This document shows positions 1-6,853 of a stretch of 34,919 bases of DNA, piece after piece. Position numbers and translations under genes: made by a program. Source of the stretch: a virus; IMG/VR virus record IMGVR_UViG_3300025840_000112, positions 1 to 34,919 of that record; one strand, 5' to 3'. Under the pieces are notes generated by a model. The model searched no databases. It was not told the origin of the DNA and saw only the letters and a list, made by a program, of their open reading frames with translations. Each line of letters begins with the position of its first letter. Positions within the stretch are counted from its first letter, which is position 1.

Positions 1-1
1 A

Positions 2-82
2 ACATTAGCTGTAAATAGGTCAGGTGCTACAGGATATTCTGGCTCACCTTCATCAGTAATGTTTTTAGAAATAGCTAAATAG
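2..82 (+). CDS. 3' end of a tail-fibre-like protein (partial)
   Basis: An open frame enters from the left edge and stops at TAG 80-82. Only 26 residues are visible, ending in VMFLEIAK. This matches the C-terminal ending of two of the next tail proteins (TVTEIAG and TVMEIAG), so I infer it is the end of another member of the same tail-fibre or receptor-binding series. A good ribosome binding site (AGGAGA) for the next gene overlaps its stop. Function cannot be judged further because most of the gene lies outside the window. Confidence 0.55.
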   Translation, partial: TLAVNRSGATGYSGSPSSVMFLEIAK

Positions 83-92
83 GAGATAATCA

Positions 93-611
93 ATGGCAAG
101 TATATTAGGCGTTGAAACGCTCCAACATACCAACGGCACTACAGCCGCTACGATTGATAGCAGTGGTAACATTACTGCTAGTGGAAATGTAATAGCAACA
201 AACAGACCAGCCTTTCATCATAAAGCGGTTGGAAGTTCTTCTATGACAGGCGATTTAGTCTTTAACACAGAATTATTTGATGTAGGTAATGTGTTTGACA
301 ATACAGTTTTTACTGCTCCTGTAACTGGATTATACCAATTTAGTGCAATTATTTTTGCCACTAACTCATCAGGCGGTACTGTATCAGGTGGTGTCGGTGT
401 TGATTTACAAAAGTCAACAGATGGCGGCTCTTCATATTCAACATATCTTAAAACTTATAATAATGTTGGTAGTGGTGGATATGTTATTTTGAATTTTACC
501 AGCGTAGTACAGTTAAACTCAAATGATAAAATAAAGTTAAACACTGGCGATTATATTTATGTAGATAACAACGGTGTCTATACTCACTTTATGGGCTACT
601 TAATAGGATAG
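93..611 (+). CDS. C1q-like tail fibre / receptor-binding protein
   Basis: A 172-aa protein. The N-terminus (MASILGVETLQHTNGTT) is the kind of conserved start seen in marine phage tail-fibre fragments and may be an adaptor to the tail. Residues about 50-172 look like a C1q/TNF-type jelly-roll: VFTAPVTGLYQFSA is the characteristic C1q motif, followed by Gly-rich beta-strand sequence. Such domains form trimers and are used by phages to bind cell-surface receptors; binding here is inferred. The start is set by AGGAGA eight bases upstream. It is followed after nine bases by another tail protein and is probably co-transcribed with it. The target ligand cannot be read from the sequence. Confidence 0.75.
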   Translation: MASILGVETLQHTNGTTAATIDSSGNITASGNVIATNRPAFHHKAVGSSSMTGDLVFNTELFDVGNVFDNTVFTAPVTGLYQFSAIIFATNSSGGTVSGGVGVDLQKSTDGGSSYSTYLKTYNNVGSGGYVILNFTSVVQLNSNDKIKLNTGDYIYVDNNGVYTHFMGYLIG

Positions 612-620
612 GAGAACAGG

Positions 621-1175
621 ATGACTTCAGTATTAAAAGTAGACAACATCCAGAACTCCTCTGGTGGCTTTGTCATTCCCCCTGCTGGTGGTATTATTCA
701 GATACAGTATGACCAATTAACTACAGGCACTTCACAGTCTGTAACTACACAAACATGGAACAAGCTTACTAACTTTCCAAGTGTAACAATTACGCCTACT
801 TCTACTACATCAAAGTTAAAGATTGATGTTATGTGGAATGGGGAGTTTAGTGGTCAATCAGATGCATTTAACTCTTTGTTTGCTTTATATAAAGACAATA
901 CTTTAATTGTAGGTAACACAGATACTGGATATACAATGACTGGGATGTGGTGTCCCAGCATGAGTTATACAGGAACAGACAATGACAGTACTCCTGAGAC
1001 AATGACAGGTACATATTATGATGAGCCAAACACCACAAGTGCAATTACTTATTACTTAGCTTTTTGGCCAACTAACAGTAGTACTATTTATATTAACCGT
1101 GTTGTTAATAGTAATACAGGCGATGGCTATGAGCGAATGATTAGCAACATGACTGTAACAGAAATAGCAGGATAG
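621..1175 (+). CDS. small tail-fibre-like protein
   Basis: A 184-aa protein beginning MTSVLKVDNIQNSSGG, an N-terminal pattern common in marine phage tail-fibre pieces. The middle is Thr/Ser-rich beta-strand sequence (SVTITPTSTTSKLKIDV) that closely parallels SVSITPSSTSSKILVLV in the next gene, so the two are paralogues. It ends in MTVTEIAG. The ribosome binding site is AGGAGA. There is no enzymatic motif. I infer an exposed, exchangeable receptor-binding subunit. Its exact place on the virion is unknown. Confidence 0.65.
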   Translation: MTSVLKVDNIQNSSGGFVIPPAGGIIQIQYDQLTTGTSQSVTTQTWNKLTNFPSVTITPTSTTSKLKIDVMWNGEFSGQSDAFNSLFALYKDNTLIVGNTDTGYTMTGMWCPSMSYTGTDNDSTPETMTGTYYDEPNTTSAITYYLAFWPTNSSTIYINRVVNSNTGDGYERMISNMTVTEIAG

Positions 1176-1185
1176 GGAGGCTGAC

Positions 1186-1677
1186 ATGGCACTAACTCGC
1201 ATAAACAATCATGCTCTTCCTAGCGGCTCTGTGTTGCAGGTTCAAAGCACAACTTTGACAACCACCACAACAATGTCAACTTCTAGCTACGCAGATGTAA
1301 GCGGTATGTCTGTTTCAATTACACCATCTTCTACATCAAGCAAAATACTTGTTCTCGTAGATGTACATATTAACCCTGCAAATTCTATGGGTGTTGTTTG
1401 GAAAGTAGTTAGAGATACTACAGACCTTGCTGTAAGTAACACAACCGCCGCTTCTTCAACAGGTGGTGCTTATTCTGAATCTGGGGCAAATGCAGGAAAT
1501 ACATGGAATGGTAATTCTATATCACACCTAGACAGCCCTAGCACTACATCAGCAATAACTTATAAAGTACAAGCACACGGAACTAGCACTACAAGTTTTG
1601 GTATTAACAGAAGAAGTAATTATTCTGGTGACTATGGTGGCGCATCATCAATCACAGTTATGGAGATTGCAGGGTGA
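1186..1677 (+). CDS. small tail-fibre-like protein
   Basis: A 163-aa Ser/Thr/Gly-rich protein starting MALTRINNHALPSGSVLQVQ, a pattern often seen at the start of small marine phage tail proteins. It shares the SxxITPSSTSSKI core and the EIAG ending with the preceding gene. The ribosome binding site is GGGAGG, and the stop codon overlaps the GTG start of the holin-like gene that follows. It is probably the last gene of the tail module before lysis. The assignment rests on context and repeated sequence patterns rather than on a defined catalytic domain. Confidence 0.65.
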   Translation: MALTRINNHALPSGSVLQVQSTTLTTTTTMSTSSYADVSGMSVSITPSSTSSKILVLVDVHINPANSMGVVWKVVRDTTDLAVSNTTAASSTGGAYSESGANAGNTWNGNSISHLDSPSTTSAITYKVQAHGTSTTSFGINRRSNYSGDYGGASSITVMEIAG

Positions 1678-1823
1678 ACCAGAACGACTTAGCTATAGCC
1701 GTTGGGGGTGTATCCGCCCCTCTCTGGCTGCATGAACTGAACGAGTGGGTTGCTCTGGTAGTTGGGATTATGTCCATCATTTATCTTGGGTTCAAAATAT
1801 ACCAGATTTATAGGGACAAATAA
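1674..1823 (+). CDS. 49-aa holin-like membrane protein
   Basis: Starts with GTG overlapping the preceding TGA (GTGA), preceded by a weak GGAG (1663-1666). The 49-residue product has a short polar N-terminus, a hydrophobic stretch at about residues 9-19 interrupted by Pro16, a strong membrane segment at residues 26-41 (VALVVGIMSIIYLGFK) and a basic tail (YQIYRDK). Size, topology and position just before the other lysis genes fit a small class II or III holin that would permeabilise the inner membrane for the endolysin. I infer this from topology and context; no sequence signature proves it. Confidence 0.6.
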   Translation: MNQNDLAIAVGGVSAPLWLHELNEWVALVVGIMSIIYLGFKIYQIYRDK

Positions 1824-1858
1824 TTACATATCCAAGGCACACTTATAAAGGTAATTAG

Positions 1859-1993
1859 ATGAGTGATAAACAGAAAAAGAAAGATAACAAGGGGCTTCTT
1901 ACAGGTGTCCTGAAAGCACTAGGGATAGGCGCAAAGCAGAAACGCTACTTCCCTAGCCAACAGCCTCTAATTAAATACCCCAAGAAAAACTAG
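1859..1993 (+). CDS. 44-aa basic hypothetical protein
   Basis: A very small frame, MSDKQKKKDNKGLL to YPKKN, rich in lysine with a short hydrophobic centre (LLTGVLKALGIG). The upstream AAAGG is a possible but not ideal ribosome binding site. Nine bases separate it from the next gene. I do not recognise a function. Small Lys-rich proteins of this sort are frequent next to lysis genes in marine podophages. Its reality rests on start, spacing and lack of overlap. Confidence 0.45.
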   Translation: MSDKQKKKDNKGLLTGVLKALGIGAKQKRYFPSQQPLIKYPKKN

Positions 1994-2002
1994 GAGAAGG
2001 CG

Positions 2003-2461
2003 ATGCTGGCTGAGTTAGCTGCTGCCAATGCCGCTTTTGGAATTTTGAAACAAACCATAGCCAACGGCAAAGAACTCATGTCGGCTGGTCACGCCATCTC
2101 TGATTTTATTAACGCTGAAGAAGACCTAAGAAAAAAGGGTGAGAAAAAGAAGAAATCCTTTTGGAAAACCATAGGCGGTAATGAGGGCGAAGTACTAGAA
2201 GAATTCATGGCACTCGAGGCACTCAAGGCTAAACGAGCCGAGCTAGAGCAAGCCATGATTTACTATGGTCGCCCTGGTTTATACGGGGACTGGGTAAAGT
2301 TTCAAGCAGAAGCCAGAAAAAGGCGTCAGGCAGAAATACAAAGAATAAAGAAAAAAAGGCAAGAACTAATGGAAATAGGAGCGATAGCACTCCTCACAAT
2401 ACTAGGAGGAGCAGTAGTTATCTACGTTGCTGGTCTCTTTTATTTAACCTTCAGGAGATAA
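2003..2461 (+). CDS. conserved marine phage protein, helical, C-terminal membrane segment
   Basis: A 152-aa protein with AGGAGAAGG before the ATG. It begins MLAELAAANAAFGILKQTI and contains YYGRPGLYGDWVKFQAEARK at about residues 87-106; I recognise this combination as a widespread marine podophage protein of unknown function. Residues 40-120 are highly charged and helical, probably coiled coil. Residues about 123-148 (IGAIALLTILGGAVVIYVAGLF) form one membrane-spanning helix, followed by a short basic tail. It lies between the holin-like gene and the endolysin, so a role in lysis or membrane association is reasonable but inferred. Confidence 0.7.
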   Translation: MLAELAAANAAFGILKQTIANGKELMSAGHAISDFINAEEDLRKKGEKKKKSFWKTIGGNEGEVLEEFMALEALKAKRAELEQAMIYYGRPGLYGDWVKFQAEARKRRQAEIQRIKKKRQELMEIGAIALLTILGGAVVIYVAGLFYLTFRR

Positions 2462-2464
2462 CTA

Positions 2465-2662
2465 ATGTTTAAAGCAATCGTATTCGCTTGCCTAATGAAC
2501 AGCTCAGACCAGTGTTTAGAACTCTCAGACCTATGGGGACTTAGAGCCACCAAGGCAGAATGTGAGGTTCGCATATCTGAGATGAAGGTATCCGTAGAAC
2601 AGGTGATGCCTCAATACACAATAGTAGGCACTAAGTGCGAGAAAATCGGAGACCTAATATGA
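2465..2662 (+). CDS. 65-aa cysteine-containing small protein
   Basis: A 65-residue protein starting four bases after the previous stop, with AGGAGA as ribosome binding site. It has four cysteines (C9, C17, C33, C58) and a mildly hydrophobic N-terminus (MFKAIVFACLM) that could act as a short signal or anchor, suggesting a periplasmic, disulfide-bonded product. The stop overlaps the ATG of the next gene (ATGA). Similar small Cys proteins occur in lysis regions of marine phages, where a spanin-like role has been suspected. I cannot establish a function. Confidence 0.55.
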   Translation: MFKAIVFACLMNSSDQCLELSDLWGLRATKAECEVRISEMKVSVEQVMPQYTIVGTKCEKIGDLI

Positions 2663-3039
2663 TTGGAGTAATCCTACAAGGCATCATGGGCGTCGCTAGT
2701 GAAGCTGTAGGTGGCTACATAGAGACCAAGAAAGCTAAGGCCAAGCAGAAGCTAGTACAGATAGAAGCTGAGACCACACTGATGGAGAAGCAGATATCTG
2801 GAGAGATAGACTGGGACATTGCAGCCCAGAAGAACTCTAGTGGCTCATGGAAAGACGAGTACCTTACCATTTTGTTCAGCATCCCCCTGTTGCTCTGCTT
2901 CTTGCCCTTCACTGTAGAATACGTCGAGCGAGGCTTTGAGGCTCTTGCTATGACCCCTGATTGGTACAAGTACACCCTCGGAGTAATCGTAAGCGCATCC
3001 TTCGGGATCAAAGGCGCAACTAAGATGTTTGGTAAGTAA
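2659..3039 (+). CDS. holin-like protein with two membrane segments
   Basis: A 126-aa protein. I choose ATG 2659, which overlaps the preceding TGA (ATGA), rather than an in-frame start 24 bases upstream that lacks good spacing. The N-terminal half is a charged helix (ETKKAKAKQKLVQIEAETT). After SGSWKDEYLTI come two hydrophobic segments at about residues 72-90 (LFSIPLLLCFLPF) and 107-120 (YTLGVIVSASFGIKG). This layout, a soluble helix plus C-terminal hairpin with W-K-D-E-x-L-T before the first helix, recurs in marine podophages and is often annotated as holin. It sits two genes before the endolysin. The holin role is inferred. Confidence 0.6.
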   Translation: MIGVILQGIMGVASEAVGGYIETKKAKAKQKLVQIEAETTLMEKQISGEIDWDIAAQKNSSGSWKDEYLTILFSIPLLLCFLPFTVEYVERGFEALAMTPDWYKYTLGVIVSASFGIKGATKMFGK

Positions 3040-3140
3040 TGGAAGTAGCTCACATAGAAATGATTATCCATATCCTTGTCCTAATAGGGGTATGGATCAA
3101 CACAGCAATCAACATTGTTCACAGGATAAACACTAAATGA
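3039..3140 (+). CDS. 33-aa single-pass membrane peptide
   Basis: Starts in TAATG with the previous stop and ends in ATGA with the endolysin start, so it is translationally linked on both sides. The 33 residues contain one hydrophobic helix (MIIHILVLIGVWINTAINIV, about residues 8-27) and a short basic end. Tiny single-helix peptides at this position could be pinholins, antiholins or spanin components. No conserved motif is visible. Tight coupling to the endolysin is the main evidence that it is a real gene. Confidence 0.5.
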   Translation: MEVAHIEMIIHILVLIGVWINTAINIVHRINTK

Positions 3141-3550
3141 ATAAACTGGTCGAACAACTCAAACGCCATGAGGGCATGAAACTTAAACCTTATTTTTGCA
3201 CACAGGGTAAATGTACTATCGGAATTGGAAGAAATCTGGACGACGTAGGTATAACCGAACAGGAAGCGGAGATGCTTCTGGAGAACGACATCAAAGAAGC
3301 AATACAACAGCTCAAGCGTCGCTTTCCGTGGACACTGGATTTAGACGAGGTACGTTTCGCAGCCCTTATCAACTTCACATTCAACGTAGGAATAGGAACA
3401 GTCTCCAAGTTCGTAAACGCAATGGGTCTGCTAAAGGACGGAAAGTACGATATGGCAGCCGATGAGTTCCTACGGTCTACCTGGGCTAAACAAGTAGGCC
3501 AGAGAGCAACCGAAGTAACAAATCAAATCCGAACAGGAGAATGGCAATGA
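3137..3550 (+). CDS. endolysin, T4-type lysozyme (GH24)
   Basis: A 137-aa muramidase that cleaves the MurNAc-GlcNAc bond of peptidoglycan. The sequence shows KRHEG (catalytic Glu12) and TIGIGRN (Thr27), aligned with E11 and T26 of T4 lysozyme. The residue aligned with T4 Asp20 is Cys21 (PYFCTQG), giving an E-C-T rather than E-D-T active site. The C-terminal lobe has the usual FAALINFTFNVG and STWAKQVGQRA segments. There is no signal peptide, so it needs a holin for export, in line with the small membrane proteins just upstream. Its ATG overlaps the upstream stop and its own stop overlaps the terminase small subunit start. Confidence 0.9.
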   Translation: MNKLVEQLKRHEGMKLKPYFCTQGKCTIGIGRNLDDVGITEQEAEMLLENDIKEAIQQLKRRFPWTLDLDEVRFAALINFTFNVGIGTVSKFVNAMGLLKDGKYDMAADEFLRSTWAKQVGQRATEVTNQIRTGEWQ

Positions 3551-3780
3551 CCAAGAGAGCGTCGGAAGACCTCCTGTCTACCCTGCATGATGCAGTAGCT
3601 CAGGAGTTGCTAGGCCGAGTAAGGTCAGGGGAAGCATCCCCAGCAGAACTAAGCGCAGCCATCAAGTTCCTCAAGGACAACGGTATAGAAGCCTTACCTA
3701 CCATAGATAATAACATCGGTAAGCTTATGGCATCACTACCAGACTTCGAGGAGGATACTGATGACCACCCTATCAATTAG
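3547..3780 (+). CDS. putative terminase small subunit (T7 gp18-like DNA maturase A)
   Basis: A 77-aa helical, acidic-tailed protein lying two small genes before the large terminase. ATG 3547 overlaps the endolysin TGA (ATGA) and sits seven bases after AGGAG, so I prefer it to ATG 3541, which is too close to that site. The segments KRASEDLLSTLHDAVAQELL and SGEASPAELSAAIKFLKDNG resemble the short small-terminase proteins of marine T7-like phages. It would recognise the concatemer junction and stimulate the large subunit. Identification rests on pattern and gene order. Confidence 0.65.
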   Translation: MTKRASEDLLSTLHDAVAQELLGRVRSGEASPAELSAAIKFLKDNGIEALPTIDNNIGKLMASLPDFEEDTDDHPIN

Positions 3781-4006
3781 AAAAGGTGAGAAGCTATCCA
3801 CTGCTGCCGGAGCTGGTCTCACTGAAAAAGGCAGACGGAAGTACAACCGTGAGACCGGAAGTAACCTAAAGCCCCCTGCCCCTAATCCTAAGACTAAGAA
3901 GGATGCAGGGCGTAAGAAATCATTCTGCGCTCGAATGGGTGGAGTTGTTAAACGCTCTAAGAATGCTGAAAGAGCTAGAGCATCAATGCGAAGGTGGAAT
4001 TGCTAA
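3761..4006 (+). CDS. DUF6321-type basic protein
   Basis: An 81-aa, strongly basic protein overlapping the small terminase by 20 bases. The central stretch GLTEKGRRKYNRETGSNLKP followed by PAPNPKTKKDAGRKKSFCAR is the hallmark of the DUF6321 family, common in marine podophages and myophages near packaging or structural genes. It ends RRWNC. The family function is unknown. The charge suggests nucleic acid binding, and the place between small and large terminase suggests a link to packaging, but this is inference. Its stop overlaps the next ATG (TAATG). Confidence 0.75.
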   Translation: MTTLSIRKGEKLSTAAGAGLTEKGRRKYNRETGSNLKPPAPNPKTKKDAGRKKSFCARMGGVVKRSKNAERARASMRRWNC

Positions 4007-4152
4007 TGTCACTATATGAACACATGAACAAACGTAAGAAGGCTGGCACTAGTCGGTCTAAGAAGAACTCAACAGTCGACCCTAAGACCTACGCTAAGAT
4101 GAGAGCTAAGAAGGGTGGCTTTGCTATTAAGAAGAAGTCAGAGACAGCATAA
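4006..4152 (+). CDS. 48-aa lysine-rich protein
   Basis: Starts in TAATG with the upstream gene and ends in TAATG with the large terminase, so it is flanked by translational overlaps. The product begins MSLYEHMNKRKKAGTSRSKK and contains KKGGFAIKKK. I recognise this as a recurring small basic protein found next to terminase genes in marine phages. Function is unknown; DNA or RNA binding is possible given about one third Lys/Arg. Confidence 0.65.
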   Translation: MSLYEHMNKRKKAGTSRSKKNSTVDPKTYAKMRAKKGGFAIKKKSETA

Positions 4153-5915
4153 TGTCCAAGAAACGCTCTAGGAAGCCCATAGAGAGTCAAGAGGGTCTTT
4201 CTGGTGTAATCATACCCCAGACCCCTGAGATGACTCTCAGCGATCCTCTGAGGCCGATTAAACAGGACTTCAGGAAGTTTCTCTACCTAGTATGGAAAGA
4301 AATCAAGTTACCTGACCCTACCCCTGTCCAGTATGACATTGCACAGTTCCTACAGGACGGTCAGACAAAGATATGTATCCAAGCGTTCCGAGGTGTAGGT
4401 AAGTCGTTCATTACGTCTGCCTATGTCCTCTGGGAGCTGCTTAGAGACCCTCAGAAGAAGATACTGGTGGTATCAGCGTCAAAGAACAGAGCTGACAACT
4501 TCACCACCTTTACCCTGAACCTGGTCAATCAGATGGAGGTTCTGAAACATCTTATACCTAAAGATAACCAGAGGCAGTCTAAGATTGAATTTGACGTAGC
4601 CCCAGCAGAACCCGACCAGTCTCCCTCAGTTAAGTCTGTGGGTATCACTGGTCAGATCACTGGTACTCGTGCAGACATCGTTATTGCAGACGACGTAGAG
4701 GTGCTGAATAACTCAGCTACCTCAGATATGCGAGAGAAGCTCTTAGAGCGTACTAAAGAGTTCTCAGCTATCCTGAAGCCCAAGAGAGATGCTCGGGTTA
4801 TATATCTGGGTACACCTCAGACAGAAGACAGTATCTATAATAAGCTGCCGGAAACCTTTACTACTAAAATCTGGCCAGCTCTGATGCCTACGTCTGAAGA
4901 GATGGACAAGTACGGCAACGACCTAGCCCCATACATAAAGAAGCTTGCAGTTGACGAAGGTACATCTACAGACCCCCTACGGTTCTCTGACATGGATTTG
5001 GCAGAGCGTAAGGCTGAATATGGGAAGGCTGGCTTCTCCCTACAGTTTATGCTGAACACCCAGCTCAGTGACCTTGAGAGATACCCCCTGAAGATACGAG
5101 ACCTGATTGTCATGCATACACAGGCAGACAAAGCCCCTATGGATGTACACTGGATGCCTGACCCTGAGAAGCAGTGGAAAGACCTACCGAACCTAGCGAT
5201 GGCTGGAGACCGCTTCTACCACCCTAGGAGTACCTCTAGTGACTTTGGGGAGTACACAGGCTCAGTCATGGCTATTGACCCTGCTGGGCGTGGTAAAGAC
5301 GAAACAGGCTATGCTGTAGTCAAGATGATTAACGGCTTCCTATATGTCAGACGCTGCGGTGGCTTTCAGGGAGGGTACGACAACAATACCCTTACCAAGC
5401 TTGCAGAGATAGCTAAGAGCGAGAAGGTCAACGCTATTATCACTGAGGCTAACTTTGGTGACGGTATGTTTACCCAGCTCCTCAAGCCTGTCCTGAACAA
5501 GATACATCCCTGCCTCATAGAAGAGGTCAAGCATAGTACCCAGAAGGAACGTCGCATCATCGATACCATAGAACCTGTGATGGCTCGTCATAAGCTCATA
5601 GTGGACTCTAGTGTCATTGAGGATGACTATAAGACAGCTCAGGGATATGACGCTGACAATAAGTACACCAAGACGCTGGTCTGGCAGATGACTAGAGTGA
5701 CAACCGACAGAGGTAGTCTGAAGCATGACGATAGGTTGGACGCCCTGGCTATTGCAGTGAACTATTGGACAGAACAGATGGCTCAGGATGAACTGAGAGG
5801 TATGGCTGATGTTCGCTCAAGGAAGCTGGATGACGAACTGGACAAGTTCATGAAGGCGGCTGTGGGGAAATCTAAGTGGACTAAGGGGAACAGTTGGATC
5901 GGTAGTTACACTTAG
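4152..5915 (+). CDS. terminase large subunit (T7 gp19-like DNA maturase B)
   Basis: A 587-aa packaging motor and nuclease. The N-terminal ATPase has Walker A FRGVGKS (residues 79-85) and Walker B IVIADDVE (176-183). The RNase H-like nuclease follows with AIDPAGRGKDE (D376 region), AIITEANFGDG (E432 region) and HDDRLDALAIAVNYW (about 525-539) supplying the acidic metal ligands. Length and order match T7 gp19 (586 aa). It cuts concatemers and drives DNA into the prohead through the portal. In T7-like genomes it is the last late gene, and here it is followed by about 400 bases without genes, fitting a genome end. Confidence 0.95.
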   Translation: MSKKRSRKPIESQEGLSGVIIPQTPEMTLSDPLRPIKQDFRKFLYLVWKEIKLPDPTPVQYDIAQFLQDGQTKICIQAFRGVGKSFITSAYVLWELLRDPQKKILVVSASKNRADNFTTFTLNLVNQMEVLKHLIPKDNQRQSKIEFDVAPAEPDQSPSVKSVGITGQITGTRADIVIADDVEVLNNSATSDMREKLLERTKEFSAILKPKRDARVIYLGTPQTEDSIYNKLPETFTTKIWPALMPTSEEMDKYGNDLAPYIKKLAVDEGTSTDPLRFSDMDLAERKAEYGKAGFSLQFMLNTQLSDLERYPLKIRDLIVMHTQADKAPMDVHWMPDPEKQWKDLPNLAMAGDRFYHPRSTSSDFGEYTGSVMAIDPAGRGKDETGYAVVKMINGFLYVRRCGGFQGGYDNNTLTKLAEIAKSEKVNAIITEANFGDGMFTQLLKPVLNKIHPCLIEEVKHSTQKERRIIDTIEPVMARHKLIVDSSVIEDDYKTAQGYDADNKYTKTLVWQMTRVTTDRGSLKHDDRLDALAIAVNYWTEQMAQDELRGMADVRSRKLDDELDKFMKAAVGKSKWTKGNSWIGSYT

Positions 5916-5974
5916 GTAAGCCTAAAAATTGCACAAAAATCTGAAACCCCTATATCGAGTGGGATGACAGACGA

Positions 5975-5992
5975 ACCCCCCTCATGGGGGGT
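5975..5992 (+). terminator. GC-rich hairpin after terminase, possible terminator
   Basis: A 7-bp perfect stem (ACCCCCC / GGGGGGT) closed by a TCAT loop, about 60 bases after the large terminase stop. It lacks the T-run of a classical intrinsic terminator (the following bases are CTGGGGG), so it may instead be a pause, processing or packaging structure. Confidence 0.35.
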
Positions 5993-6036
5993 CTGGGGGC
6001 GTATTTGGCCGGCAAGCCCTGCCCCCTGTCTGCCCA

Positions 6037-6060
6037 GCTATGGCACAGGCTATGGCACGG
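6037..6060 (+). repeat. two tandem copies of a 12-bp unit
   Basis: GCTATGGCACAG is followed directly by GCTATGGCACGG (11 of 12 identical). The repeat lies in the GC-rich half of the intergenic region and abuts the inverted repeat at 6059-6081. It may be a protein-binding iteron or a packaging-site element; function is unknown. Confidence 0.6.
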
Positions 6061-6081
6061 GCAAGCCGGAAGCCCTTGCCC
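6059..6081 (+). repeat. inverted repeat GGGCAAG / CTTGCCC
   Basis: A 7-bp perfect inverted repeat with a 9-base loop. Related words (GGCAAGCCCTGCC) occur 50 bases upstream, so this stretch is internally repetitive. No T-run follows, so it is not an obvious terminator. Confidence 0.5.
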
Positions 6082-6242
6082 TGCCTAGAATTACAAGGGA
6101 CTATGCATCCCTAGCCAATAGCCTGACCTGAAGGCAGCCGTTTGTATTCTGTCTGTCTGTTTTTTGTTCGGTATTTTTTTCTGGTTCAATAATCCATCCG
6201 AAAAACTGAATGAATAATATCTGCATTTATGTAAGTTTAAGC

Positions 6243-6272
6243 TTTATCGTAAATACTTTTTTATGGTATAAA
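6243..6272 (+). promoter_or_regulatory. possible sigma70-type promoter for the accessory cassette
   Basis: TTTATC (6243-6248), an 18-base spacer and TATAAA (6267-6272) lie in an AT-rich stretch about 50 bases before the first cassette gene. The -35 match is weak. An alternative is TTGTTC-18-AATAAT about 80 bases upstream. The cassette needs a promoter of its own if the terminase transcript stops at the upstream hairpin. Confidence 0.35.
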
Positions 6273-6320
6273 TAAGTATGGGGGTAATAGTACCGCCTGG
6301 AACAGAAAGGGAACAAAACC

Positions 6321-6515
6321 ATGTTCAATTTTTTACTAAAAGCTTCGGCAATCCTGACTTATATGCTGGTCGGGTCTCATTTATTCTTTACAGAATGGGA
6401 GCAGCCTCGGTTCATCTTCGGGGGTCTTATGAATATTCCTGAAGCTATCGGTTTTCTTTTTATCCTGTCAGCTTGTTTCATGCTGGTTTTCTTTAGCACT
6501 CGGAAAGGGGCTTAA
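6321..6515 (+). CDS. 64-aa protein with two membrane segments
   Basis: First gene of the accessory cassette, preceded by AAAGGGA. Hydrophobic helices cover about residues 4-23 (FLLKASAILTYMLVGSHLFF) and 41-60 (EAIGFLFILSACFMLVFF), joined by a loop containing WEQPRF, with a short basic C-terminus. I do not recognise the family. A small inner-membrane protein encoded in the early region could act in host takeover or superinfection exclusion, but that is a guess from position. Its end (AAAGGGGCTTAA) serves as ribosome binding site for the next gene. Confidence 0.6.
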   Translation: MFNFLLKASAILTYMLVGSHLFFTEWEQPRFIFGGLMNIPEAIGFLFILSACFMLVFFSTRKGA

Positions 6516-6517
6516 TC

Positions 6518-6712
6518 ATGAAGAAATCTGAATTCATAGAACAGTTAAATCTAGTCACCTCTTATCTATCCCATGCAATAGAAACCCTCGAAGTGCTAAG
6601 CGATGATTTATCTGAGGGCTTTCATGATGAAGAAATTATGGATGAAGTCGACCACCTAGCTAATGAGCTTCACAATTGCGAATACATAGCCGGAAAACTA
6701 ATCAGAAAATGA
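6518..6712 (+). CDS. 64-aa acidic helical protein
   Basis: Starts two bases after the previous stop, using AAAGGGG as ribosome binding site. The product is acidic and almost wholly helical (VTSYLSHAIETLEVLSDDLS, then EEIMDEVDHLANELHNCEYI) with no membrane segment. It has no recognisable domain. Small acidic proteins of early phage regions are often inhibitors of host enzymes or DNA mimics, but nothing here proves that. Confidence 0.55.
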   Translation: MKKSEFIEQLNLVTSYLSHAIETLEVLSDDLSEGFHDEEIMDEVDHLANELHNCEYIAGKLIRK

Positions 6713-6726
6713 AGGGACTGTTTACC

Positions 6727-6825
6727 ATGACTAGATTTGATTTAGTACTTGAATGCATAGCAGGGGTTTTATTTATGATAACCCTGTTCGGGTCAGGCTG
6801 GTTTATTCTGGTCGCCTTTAGTTAA
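6727..6825 (+). CDS. 32-aa single-pass membrane peptide
   Basis: ATG preceded by AAGGGA at suitable spacing. The 32 residues (MTRFDLVLECIAGVLFMITL onwards) are mostly one hydrophobic helix ending at a stop before the methyltransferase. I do not know its function. Evidence is the ribosome binding site, the clear membrane helix and the lack of conflict with neighbours. Confidence 0.45.
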   Translation: MTRFDLVLECIAGVLFMITLFGSGWFILVAFS

Positions 6826-6853
6826 CTATTACATATAGAAGGGAATTAAACAG

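Larger units (their letters stand above)
5916..6320. other. non-coding region between terminase and accessory cassette; candidate genome-end region
   Basis: No convincing gene is visible in these 405 bases. The first part (about 5975-6100) is GC-rich with a C6/G6 hairpin, a 12-bp tandem repeat and a second inverted repeat. The second part (about 6130-6320) is AT-rich with CTGT repeats (about 6150-6161) followed by T-runs and a possible promoter. In T7-like phages the concatemer junction and terminal repeats lie between the large terminase and the early genes, which is this position. That role is inferred from synteny only. Confidence 0.5.

Noticed and set aside
6829-6843. TACATATAGAAGGG before the methyltransferase as an SP6-like promoter
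   Set aside because: AGAAGGG is already explained as the ribosome binding site, and the upstream bases do not match the 23-bp repeat.
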